A stretch of DNA of 64,000 bases from Cristatella mucedo (taxonomy: Eukaryota > Bryozoa > Phylactolaemata > Cristatellidae), in assembly GCA_009760855.2 (NCBI GenBank), contig WPIO01000022.1, forward strand, positions 5,594,501 to 5,658,500. The letters are read 5' to 3'. The notes under the pieces are model-generated. The model was not told the origin of the DNA, did not search any database, and saw nothing but the letters and a program-made list of their open reading frames with translations. Made by a program: the position numbers and the translations under genes. Shown one piece after another: positions 48,214-57,144 of this stretch; the first letter of the stretch is position 1; the number at the start of each line of letters is the position of its first letter.

Positions 48214-48711
48214 CTATTTCACGGCTGACTTCATCAAGCAAGCCAACGTGCGGTTGCATGCAAATAACCACGCCGTTATGCCGACACACCCACCAAGCGG
48301 ACAGCTCAGTGGAAAAGCAATGACGGTGTTCAGCGGGTAGAACCACTCACTGGGCATGCGAACCAGCACACTATTCCTGTAGTAGCAGACGAGCAGCAGC
48401 ATGGCGGGTACATACAGCAAGTGCAGCACAGCCGACACTCGGGCTGTAAATGCTCGCCGGCTGTCGGCCAGCTCTTTCTGCAGGGCACCGGACGTGTCCA
48501 GCTGCCTCTGCAATCGAGCATACTTGGCAAATTCGTCCATCATGCTCATGCCAGCCAATTGTCGCCGCATTGACGCTATGTCGCCTGCGACTTTCTTTTC
48601 CGCTGCCAAGTTAGCAGACTGATTCTTGAACAGCCGCTGGCACACCTGCGGTACCAGCCAGTACAGTGAGTGGTAGGAACACAGAATTGCAGAGGCAAAA
48701 ATAAGTTCCAT
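48214..48711 (-). CDS. get1: GET1/WRB: ER receptor subunit for tail-anchored proteins
   Basis: This encodes a 165-residue homologue of WRB/GET1. GET1 acts with CAML (GET2 in fungi) as the ER membrane receptor that takes tail-anchored proteins from the ATPase TRC40/GET3 and inserts them. Visible: a first hydrophobic segment at residues 2-21; a charged coiled-coil segment at about 30-92, the GET3-binding part in the family, with the conserved MMDEFAKYARLQR at 57-69; a second membrane segment at about 92-111; PSEWFYPLN at 120-128; and a third membrane segment around GGCVGITAW at 140-148. Length is close to the vertebrate protein (about 174). The start is the ATG at 48,709-48,711; an in-frame ATG at 48,766-48,768 would add 19 residues. 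The frame has no lesions and no intron, unlike the multi-exon vertebrate gene, so it is either a compact true gene or an intact retrocopy. No close poly-A tract is visible downstream of the stop. Confidence 0.9.
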   Translation of the reverse strand: MELIFASAILCSYHSLYWLVPQVCQRLFKNQSANLAAEKKVAGDIASMRRQLAGMSMMDEFAKYARLQRQLDTSGALQKELADSRRAFTARVSAVLHLLYVPAMLLLVCYYRNSVLVRMPSEWFYPLNTVIAFPLSCPLGGCVGITAWLFACNRTLACLMKSAVK

Positions 48712-49449
48712 TCCACAAGTGAAGGGACAAAGACCTCGAAACTGAAACCTGAAGAAAAGCAGAAGCATCTGTTTGACTGTACGCTTGAACAATGTAGGCC
48801 CCCCCCCCGAAAACAAGCGAGAGATTTTACTAACGGTTGCTGCCACGACAACGAAATCGAAGCCACGAGAGCAAAGAACGAAAGCAACGCTACAACTAAG
48901 ACTACTGTTTTGCGGATCCAGAGCGTACTTTGTCAATAGCGCAAAAGAAATCACTCGAGGTCATGTAATGCTTATCGCCTACCGCTGCCACTTTGACGCA
49001 TGAGGCCTCTGTCATTGCAAGCCCGGTTTCAAGTGCCCGATGTGACGATCTCGTGCGACCTTGCAAGCTTGCTGTCGTTACGTGCCGTGCGTGTCGCACT
49101 TGAGGTAGTACTACTAAATGTTAAGTGAATGTTTCTGCCAGACTTCGGAAGTTAGGTATCAGCCGTAGAACATTATGTCGTTATGCTATACTATGGCCAA
49201 GGTCATTATGACTAGTCATTATGCTATACTAATTATCAAACAATTAATATTAATAACTATTATAATAACAAAAGGATAATTAATTATACTAATACATTAT
49301 TAAGCATGTACTCAATGAGCAGCCAGAAGATTATATAAGACAACATGCGACTGGCAAAGGTAACTAGATCGGTTACTGGCAATAGTTACTAGCCTCACCA
49401 GAGAGCATTGCATAAGAATGTGCCCACTGCATACTGCCTTCAGGTATCC

Positions 49450-49767
49450 ATGACTACAGAGTTGAGCTCGCTAGATCAGTCCTTCCACATACAGTTCAGA
49501 AACCAACCGTGTGAATGGCCCACAAAATCGCAGACACGAGGACGTACTTCGACACGCCTACACACAATCAGAACTGGCAGCAACAGCACCCATAGCGATG
49601 TTCACAGTCAGCTGGTGAAAATCTCCGAGACAACAGGAGGCTTTAGAATACATCCGGCCAGCGAGTCAACAAAAGCAGCCGATAACAGTGCTTACACTCA
49701 AGTAAGCACACTGCCAGAAGTCATACCTCGTCAGAAATATGGGCTTCTAATGGGCAAAGCACAATAA
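49450..49767 (+). CDS. Hypothetical protein, possible terminal exon
   Basis: An open frame runs from the ATG at 49,450 to a TAA at 49,765-49,767 (105 residues). It is hydrophilic and rich in Thr, Ser, Gln and Arg, with no domain, signal peptide or membrane segment that I recognise. The frame is also open upstream to about 49,408, and a CTGCCTTCAG acceptor-like site precedes it at about 49,434-49,443. An AATAAA poly-A signal overlaps the stop codon (about 49,763-49,768). These features would fit a last exon, but chance is not excluded for a frame this short. It ends just before an L2-A 3' tail at 49,796. Confidence 0.25.
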   Translation: MTTELSSLDQSFHIQFRNQPCEWPTKSQTRGRTSTRLHTIRTGSNSTHSDVHSQLVKISETTGGFRIHPASESTKAADNSAYTQVSTLPEVIPRQKYGLLMGKAQ

Positions 49768-49795
49768 ATTTACAAAGGCCAGCACGAGTGGACAC

Positions 49796-50932
49796 ATAAT
49801 AATAATAATAAAACATGTGTATAGCAACCTCAGAGAACTCAAATCTCTTTCTAGAAACTTGACATATGCCGTAAAGGAAGCATGATCATACGGTTAGTGG
49901 TAGCATGCATAATGTCAACAAGTATACCATGGTTCGAGGTGACATTCACAAGCTCAACCTGCACATTTAGTTAGTGGCAGCATGCACAGTGGCAGCAAGC
50001 ATTAGCACACAAAGGACGAATCACACGGACGCTCTAAATGCTATGATAAGTAGGTGTCTTTTTAGTTTCTTTTTAAATGTCACTGAGTCACAGGGTGTCG
50101 TGACGTCAGTCGGGAGTGAGTTCCAGGCATTGGGGGCAAACGAACTAAATAAAGCACGGTCTATATAGTATTTTAGGTTGGTTTGAGGCGTAGCTAAACG
50201 ATTTTGAGTCAGAAGAGTGGGTGGTATGGTGAATTGCCTGGTGGGGGAGTAGATCTGATTAGTAGGCTGGAGCCAGAGAATGAAGGGAATTTAAGTAAGT
50301 GACAGAACCTTGAAGTCGACAAAGCTTGACTTGAAGCTTGACTGGGAGTCAGTGCAGGTCGGCAAGAAGTGGTGTGATGTTGCAGCGGACGTGATCGTCT
50401 AGTGTAAGGTCACTTTGGAACAGGACATCTGGATTTTGTGCAGATGCAACAGGAGAAATGCTGACAGAGCCGACTTTGAGCATTAAGCTTTCCAAATTCT
50501 GAGTCATACTTGGTTGGCCCGTAACCAGTAAGTTGGCTCTATCGTCATTTAATTTGAGAAAATTTGCTGCCATCCATGTGCAGATGTCATCAATACATCC
50601 AGCACGGAAGTTGACAAGAGTTCATCGAGCTCGAGGGCTGGGAGGGATCAAAGCACAGGTACAACTGAATGTCATCTGCATAGAAGTGAAAACCTAGATC
50701 GTGCCTGGCGATCACATCGACAAGAAGGAGAGTATAAACTGTTACGAGAAGCAGACCAAGCACAGAGCCATGAGTTACACCATTCTTCTTCGGTGATTCC
50801 TCTGATGATCATTTCCTACTCACATCAATACTCTGGAGTCTCTGTGTCCCACTGAGATAGGACTTAAACCATTGTTGTCCAGTGCCGCCCAGGTGAGATG
50901 AGAGGTGCTCGAGAAGAACTTGCTGATCAATA
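49796..50932 (-). mobile_element. L2-A LINE copy 'a', 3' part
   Basis: The minus-strand 3' end starts at AAT repeats (49,796-49,810) and continues through the 3' UTR and RT C-terminal half to about 50,932, where a second L2-A copy is inserted. The copy resumes at 52,556. Frames are broken (for example MAANFLKLNDDRANLLV at about 50,573). Confidence 0.88.
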
Positions 50933-52555
50933 ATAATAATATTAAAAGTAATAACACTTGATAATGCACCCTGAGAGAACTCAATCTCTTTCTAGGTGCT
51001 TTATGTTGGCTATAAAGGAAACGCGATGGAATGGTTAGAGGTAGCATACTCGATAAACAACAAGGATAACATGGTTAGGGGTGACATGCACAGGGTCAAC
51101 ATGCAAGTGTGGTTAGTGGCAGCATGCACAGTGTCAGCACGCATAAGCACATGAAGGACGAATCACAGAGACCCACTAAATGCTGTCCTAAATAGGTGTT
51201 TTTAATTTCTTTTTAAATGTTGTCAAGTCAGCAGATGTCGTGACGGAAGTAGGAGAGAGTTCCAGGCTTTCGGAGCATACGAACTAAAGGTATGGCCACT
51301 AAAGAATTTGAGGTTTGTACGAGGTATAGGTAAACAGCTAGATTCCGAAAAAAGACTGGTACGATGCTTGGCCTGGTGGGCAGTAGATCTTATAGGTAGG
51401 CTGGAGCTAAATAATTAAGGAACCTAAAAGTGAGCGACAAAACCTTGAAGTCGATGTGTTGCTTGACAGGGAGCCAGTACAGCTCGGGGAGAAGTGGTGC
51501 GATGTGGCAACTGTGACACTCACGACAGACAAGCCTAGCTTCAGAGTTTTGCACCAGCTGTAAGCGCCTGATTGCACAGGCCGGTAGACCAGCAAGCAGT
51601 GAGTCACAGAAGTCACAAATGCATGGACCAACTTAGATTTGGTATCCCTGTTTAAACAAGCCCGAATTTTAGCAATGTTATGTAGCTAAAAGTGGGCAGA
51701 ATTGATTGTGGAGCTGATGTGGTCGTCTAACGAAGGGTCAATTTGGAACATGACACTTTGATTTCGTGCAGATTCAACAGGAGATATGCTGGCAGAGCCG
51801 ATTTTAAGCATTAGCCTTTCCAATTTCTGAATCACACTTTGTTTTCTCATAACTAGTAAGTTGGTTGTCTCATCAGCATTCAATTTAAGAAAATTTGCTG
51901 CCATCCATGTGCGAATGTCACCAATGCATGCAGCAAGTGAGTTGAGTGAATTTGAGGTGCTCGAAGGCTGGGAGGGATCAAAGCAAAGGTACAACTGCAT
52001 GTCATCTGCATAGAAGTGAAAGCCTAGATTGTGCTTGGCAATCACATCGGCAAGAGGAAGAGTATAAACCTTGAAAAGAATAGGGACCAAGCACGGAGCC
52101 TGGAGGTATGCAATATTTCAGAGGTTCCTCTGATGATCTTTGTCCATTCACATCAATACTCTGAAGTCTCCCACTGAGATAGGACCTGAACCAATGCAGT
52201 GCAGTGCCAGTAATGCCCAGGTGAGATAAGAGGCGCTCAAGAAGGACTTGGTGATCAATAGTATCAAAAGCTGCCGAAAGATCTAGCAAAACAAACAAGA
52301 GATACTCTACCCATGTCTGCATTCCTAAGTAGGACGTTATACACGCGAAGCAATGCTGACTCTGTGGAGTGATTAGCTCTAAAGCCAGACTGGAACTTAC
52401 TAGCCAGGTTTGAAGTTTAAATATATAAGTTCAGTTGGTCTGCCACGACTCATTCCAGGGTCTTTGATAGAAATGGTAGAAGGGAGACTGGGCGGTAGTT
52501 GCTCAAGCTCTCTTGGTCTAGTGTTGCTTTCTTGTGTAGTGGCCTGACTACAGCC
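50933..52555 (-). mobile_element. L2-A LINE copy 'b' nested in copy 'a'
   Basis: This copy is 1.62 kb and 5'-truncated. The 3' tail of AAT repeats starts at 50,933; RT motifs are visible on the minus strand at about 52,322-52,002 (LDLSAAFDTIDHQVLLERL, GSVLGP) and 52,090-51,686 (FHFYADDMQLYL, MAANFLKLN). It is flanked by GATCAATA at 50,925-50,932 and 52,556-52,563, an 8-bp target duplication, and copy 'a' continues in register on both sides. Frameshifts make it inactive. Confidence 0.92.
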
Positions 52556-53187
52556 GATCAATAGCACCAAATGCTGCCAAAAGATCAAGCAAAACAAGAT
52601 GAGAGAATGTATCTACGTCTGCATTCCTGAGAAGGTCGTTATAAACCCTTAGCAATACTAACTGTGGATTGATTAGCTCTAAAACCAGACTAAAAGTTGC
52701 TTGCTAGCTTTGGAGTTTCAATGTATGAGGTCAGCTGGTCTACCACAACTCGTTTTAGTGTCCTTGATAGGACCTGCAGAAAGGAGACAGGGTGTAAGCT
52801 GCTCATGTTTTCTTGGTCTAGTGTTGCTTTCTTAATTAGTGGCCTAACTACAGCTTTTTTGAAAGGGGCAGGTACATGTCCTGACGCTAAGGACATATTT
52901 ATTGCATTAGCTATGCATGGCAGTAGCAGATCTATGCATCATAAGAAGTAGGACAGTTGGTTTAGGGTCTAGAGGACTAGTAGTCTTCTTTGACTGGGAT
53001 ATGAATTTCAGGATGAGGTCACGTGTGGCCTTCTTGAATGGAGACACTGAGGTGCTGCACGGAATTGAGGAAGAGGAGCCCTGTGGGATTGTTATTGAGA
53101 GACATGAGTTCTGAAGGCATGCTGCTTGCTACCTTAAGGATAGACTCTGATCTCGTAAATGTTGCTAACAAGGAAACTGGAGAAGAT
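52556..53187 (-). mobile_element. L2-A LINE copy 'a', 5' part
   Basis: Continuation of the copy at 49,796-50,932: RT from the DTIDH region upstream to the linker before RT. The minus-strand frame at 52,896-52,690 shows MSLASGHVPAPFKKAVVRPL. The 5' truncation lies near 53,187. Confidence 0.88.
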
Positions 53188-53401
53188 ATACATTAGCCAG
53201 AAAGTGGCATAGCATTCCTTGAGAGAAAGTACTGCAAGCAACTACAGTGTGCATACTGGCATTCAATGATCATTAATCCACCCAACAGTCAATTATTTAC
53301 ACCTCCTGAATATAAGGACTTTGTTAGCAGGCACATAAAATGTGGGCACTAATTTTTAGTGGAGCATCTGTGCAGCAATCTGGACATTGCTGCAATTGAG
53401 G

Positions 53402-53581
53402 TAATAATAATAATAATAACACACTTGATAAAGTGCCTTCGGAGAATTCAATCTCTTTCTAGGCGCTTTACATTTGCTGCAAAGGAAACACGATCGGATG
53501 GTTAGTGGTAGCATGATCGATTAACAACAAGAATAACATGGTTAGGGGTGACAGGCACAGGGTCAGAATGCAAGTGTGGTA
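53402..53581 (-). mobile_element. L2-A LINE, 3' UTR only
   Basis: Only about 180 bp of the 3' end is present: AAT tail at 53,402-53,419, the GCGCTTTACATTTGCTGC block and the GTTAGTGGTAGCATG block. It is an extremely 5'-truncated insertion. Confidence 0.87.
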
Positions 53582-53764
53582 TGAAATCTGGCAGCTCAAA
53601 TTACACGATGTGCCTAATGCGGTGGTCAACGCTACGAACTGCCGACTAATTGCTCGAAATGAACTTTAGACAGAGAGTGAAACGATTGAATTCTGGAATA
53701 AGAAGTAATGGTGGCTAGAAAGGAACAAATCGTGGATAATCACTACCAGCTATGCAGCATCAGT

Positions 53765-54215
53765 TTAATTACACCAATTCACACCGATCTGCACAGGCTC
53801 CCAATCAAGCAGTATATTCACTTTAAGTTTCTTGTCACTCATTTAAAGGTCCCTACACTAATTGCTTCGGCCTACCTCCCTAACATACTTCGAAGTCAGG
53901 CTTCGCTTAATACCACTTGCTCTTCCAACTCAAGTCATTTAGCTGTGCCACTAGCCTACTTCAAATCCTTTGGAGACCGTACTTTGAGTTCACATACACC
54001 GAAAGCGTAGGAACTCATTCCCGAACTACATCACGACATCCCGTGACTTGACATTTAAAAAGAAGCTAAAGATCTGCCTTTTTCTAACCATTTGCTGCAT
54101 TATGCGAATTGTCCTCGTGCACACTATCACCAGCAATTGAAGGCTTCCTTTCCGGCATATGTAAATCGTCTAAAAAAAAGGTTTAGTTCTCTTAGAGCCG
54201 CTATGCATTGCATGC
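53765..54215 (+). mobile_element. Decayed L2-like LINE 3' remnant
   Basis: The plus strand reads DLHRLPIKQYIHFKFL, then FKSFGDRTLSSHTPKA near 53,955-54,008, and a TTTAAAAAGAAGCTAAA block, ending in a degenerate GTAAATCGTCTAAAAAAAAGG stem near 54,165-54,212. It is related to L2-A but more diverged. Frames are broken. Confidence 0.8.
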
Positions 54216-54523
54216 TGAGTACACTGACCCATACTCGGGCATCCTAAGTTCTTTCCTTAACGTTTCTCATACGGCTTTTCAAACAGCTACAGTGAGATAT
54301 TTAATAAAGTCAATCTCTCGTCCAGCACTCACATGCATAGAAGATCGCTAGAGCAACGGCATCTTTGCTGCTGGGAACTTCCTAAGGTACTGGGGAAGGG
54401 AGGGTGTACGGAAGAAAATTGAGAATGTGATACTTTGTGCCGTTGTGTTACTGGAAGGTGGTTTCGGGTTAGCAGATTTGCTAATACCAACATACTAACA
54501 GTATAAAAAGCCGGAAAAAATTC

Positions 54524-54597
54524 GGCTCGAACGGTAATCGATCCGGCAGCCCCTCGGCTAGAGATCCCGCGCTACAGCCGATCGAGCTAATACCAAG
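54524..54597 (-). mobile_element. tRNA-like sequence (pseudo-tRNA or third SINE head)
   Basis: The minus strand from about 54,597 shows TAGCTCGATCGGCTGTAGCGC (A-box-like) and, 30-40 bases on, GGATCGATTACCG (B-box-like). Arm pairing is imperfect and no CCA or typical terminator run follows, so a working tRNA gene is unlikely. It differs from the SINE-1 and SINE-2 heads. Confidence 0.5.
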
Positions 54598-55144
54598 ACT
54601 CGACTTCCCGCGTAAGTCAACACAGCGGCATAAAGCCACGGCTTTAAATTGCCACTTACGTCGTCGAGCTGAATCCAGCTGAGCTGTGTGAATGATTGCG
54701 TATGTTTGCAATGGCAAATTTTAGCGTCACGTTCAACCATGACCACTGGTGGGTCGGCGACCGGGGAACGCATCCTCTGCACGACTTGCTTGGGTCTAGG
54801 CAAGTAGGGGAAACCCCGACAACTGGTCCGCCGACAGAACACAGAGCATGCGGCGAACCACGTGAACTGGAGGCCGCCGCCCCCCCCCCGGCCGAGCCAC
54901 GTGAGCTCTCGAGTTCAATCGGCTCTCTCTCTCACCTCGGCGGGCACGCTCTGCTGGCAGCGAGGCGCAGGCGCGCAAGACGAGCTTGCAGCCGACGCTC
55001 TGCAGCGGCTCCTTCCTTTATCGGCCTCGGATTGTCGGCGTTCTGCTTCCGCTACAACCGCAGCAAGCCGCGAATCACTGAATATGCAGATATGACCTTT
55101 AGCAGCGGGTTGAAGTAGATCAGGAATTTCAATGTCGAGGACTA
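54598..55144. other. No supported gene
   Basis: A locally GC-rich stretch (about 54,860-55,060) contains a run of nine or more C near 54,881 and CACGTGA repeats. Open frames on both strands lack recognisable domains. Confidence 0.45.
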
Positions 55145-55304
55145 CAGTCGACTCGGCTTATAAGAAGCGCTCGGGCTGGCATGTAGGCATTCTTATATGC
55201 GGAGTATTCCCATATGCGGAGTGAGACTGATATTGGATAAAAATCTGGGACGCACAATTGCTATTCTTATAAGCGGAGTATTCCTATTTATGCGGAGTCA
55301 ACTG
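55145..55304. mobile_element. 160-bp MITE with TA target duplication
   Basis: The left end reads CAGTCGACTCGGCTTATAAG; the complement of the right end reads CAGTTGACTCCGCATAAATA. Internal copies of CTTATAAG/CTTATATG plus CGGAGTATTCC occur in both halves, so the subterminal regions are also related. TA flanks both sides (55,143-55,144 and 55,305-55,306). It has no coding capacity. CAGT-type ends and TA targets point to a Tc1/mariner-group derivative. Confidence 0.82.
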
Positions 55305-56057
55305 TACTGCCTTAGGATGTGGCTAGGTGAACTTCCTGGGCTACTTGGCAATTATAGGTTCAAACGGTATCGGCGCAGCGAGACTCAGCAGCGAACTTAA
55401 CCTTTCACCTTATAAACAGGGCTTCAGACGATGGTTAGCCATAGAGAGTACGCTGCGAGCAAACGTAACTGACAGGAAACGTGGCCCAAGGTCGGCTTTG
55501 TGCTGTATAGGTAAGGTCGCGAAAACAAGCAAATTGTGAAAACGATCAGTAAAAGTTGTAATCTTCTTTTGTTTTAAAATTATTATTAGAAAGGTATTAC
55601 GGTGGTAGAGTCATCGGGAATTTGCAACCATGAGCGACACATGAGGAATGCAGCGACCGCAGTTGAAATTCAATATGGCGGCGTCCATGGGAGGCAGTTG
55701 ATCTTGCACACGATTAAAAGCTTTGAGCGCTGTGCTCGATTCAGAGGTAGTAGAAGCTTGTTTCTACACTTTATTGATTTAAATCATTGCATTTTAGAAG
55801 CCTTTGAAACGTTAGCCACCTAAACCAGCCAGATTCTATTGGATAATTACTATTCAGCGATGATGCGATAGTTTATGATCGAGGCCGTATAAAAACTCTG
55901 CGCCCTGAGATAGGCGGGCAGTTGTGATATAGGATTTGGCATTGGCATTGGAGCTGATTTGAGTTCTGGGCCACAGAGCCCTTGGTGTACGTTATGATTG
56001 CTGTTGAACGCCTGTAACAGCGCGCTGCTGTCTAATAGACTTGTCTACATTGAGTAG
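55305..56057. other. No supported gene
   Basis: Ordinary-composition DNA with short open frames that match nothing I know. No shared repeats are visible. Confidence 0.45.
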
Positions 56058-56089
56058 TGTAATGTATCTGCATCTGTAACTCCATAGGC
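56058..56089 (-). mobile_element. LINE-B 3'-end relic
   Basis: GTAATGTATCTGCATCTGTA plus ACTCC matches the complement of the LINE-B 3' terminus and pentamer start (compare 46,960-46,980 and 57,150-57,172). Only about 30 bp remain. Confidence 0.55.
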
Positions 56090-56158
56090 TGTCGTACTGT
56101 TGTCTAATCTACACTCTGACATCTCTACCTGAGGTACGATCTAGCCCAGTTTATCACT

Positions 56159-56464
56159 ATGCCAGTGATACCTGGGCCTGCCGAGAAGCACTCCGAAAGA
56201 ATCCAGCGGTCGATCGATCACCTCAACTTCCTAATCCTAGTGACTGAGAGTGGAAAATTCAAGTGGGCATTGACAGCCCTTAAAGTCACACACCTGACTA
56301 ATGCCTCGCATGCTTGTAGGAAGCTGATAAGCTATTCATATAATCGTGGATGCAAGAATCAGTGCGAATGTGTTGCATCGGGGCTTTGGTGTACGGCATT
56401 ATGTACTGACATGAATGGCTGCATCAACGTGTATCAGCTTCTATTTAGACCAGTGCCAAGATAG
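56159..56464 (+). pseudogene. Cysteine-rich (CXC-like) ORF, probably transposon-derived
   Basis: An ATG-to-TAG frame of 101 residues. The C-terminal third has the spacing CKNQCECVASGLWCTALC followed by CI, which resembles the cysteine clusters (C-x-C, GL-x-C-T, C) found at the ends of several transposon- and CXC-domain proteins. The N-terminal part (about residues 15-70) has no recognisable fold. It is probably the surviving 3' end of a larger element gene. It stays open, so a small exon is possible. I could not assign the parent element. Confidence 0.4.
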
Positions 56465-57144
56465 CTATCGTTGATATTATGAAATTAATTTTAAGAACTG
56501 CATTTGTCCTTATCATAAACAACATTTATTCTTGTCGACTTAAGGCTCATGCTCGGAATCAAGGAGTGCTTTCACCCAATATATGCCAGGGATTTAAGTC
56601 ACTACAAAACTTCACTTAGTCACCCAGCTTTCGGGGCAGGTGTGGTATCTACAGCTTGAGATCGCTGGATTGAACCGATTTTGAGACGAGGGAACCGATC
56701 GCCGAGAATGCTCAACCTGACCGACCAGGCGGTCTAGAAATTTCGTTAGGACATCCTCAGAAGGTGACTTTCGAGGAGCACCCGAATGTCCGAGTAGTCT
56801 TCGCCGTTGAAACTTCCTTAGCTAAGAGATACGAATCAGTGTACGACTCAGCAGCGTGCTTTCGTCTGGATACTAATACTAGTTTTACTACAATAGAAGA
56901 TATTTGCATAGGAATGTACCTATTCTTCGAGTTTAAATTTTTGGATAACTCGGACAAATTTCCTTTAAAACGACGAGTCCCACCCGGCACTAAAAGAAAA
57001 TGTTGAGCCACCGTGGCAGCGTATTGGACTCCGTAACAAGACTCTATTCCATGTCTAATTTGCAAAGCTTAGTATGTTTTAGACTAGATGCCAAGCAGGT
57101 CATTTTTCGACTGATAGTACAATTTGTGTTACATTACATGACTT

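Noticed and set aside
48712-48954. Upstream extension of the GET1 frame to 246 residues
   Set aside because: The frame is open, but the family protein begins with the first membrane segment; the ATG at 48,711 gives the expected length. The ATG at 48,768 remains a minor alternative.
49408-49449. Start of the 49.4-kb frame at 49,408
   Set aside because: The codon there is TTG; the first ATG is at 49,450.
56764-57006. Plus-strand frame of about 80 codons before the LINE-B tail
   Set aside because: It has no ATG start (begins at GTG), no domain, and an equally long frame lies on the opposite strand.
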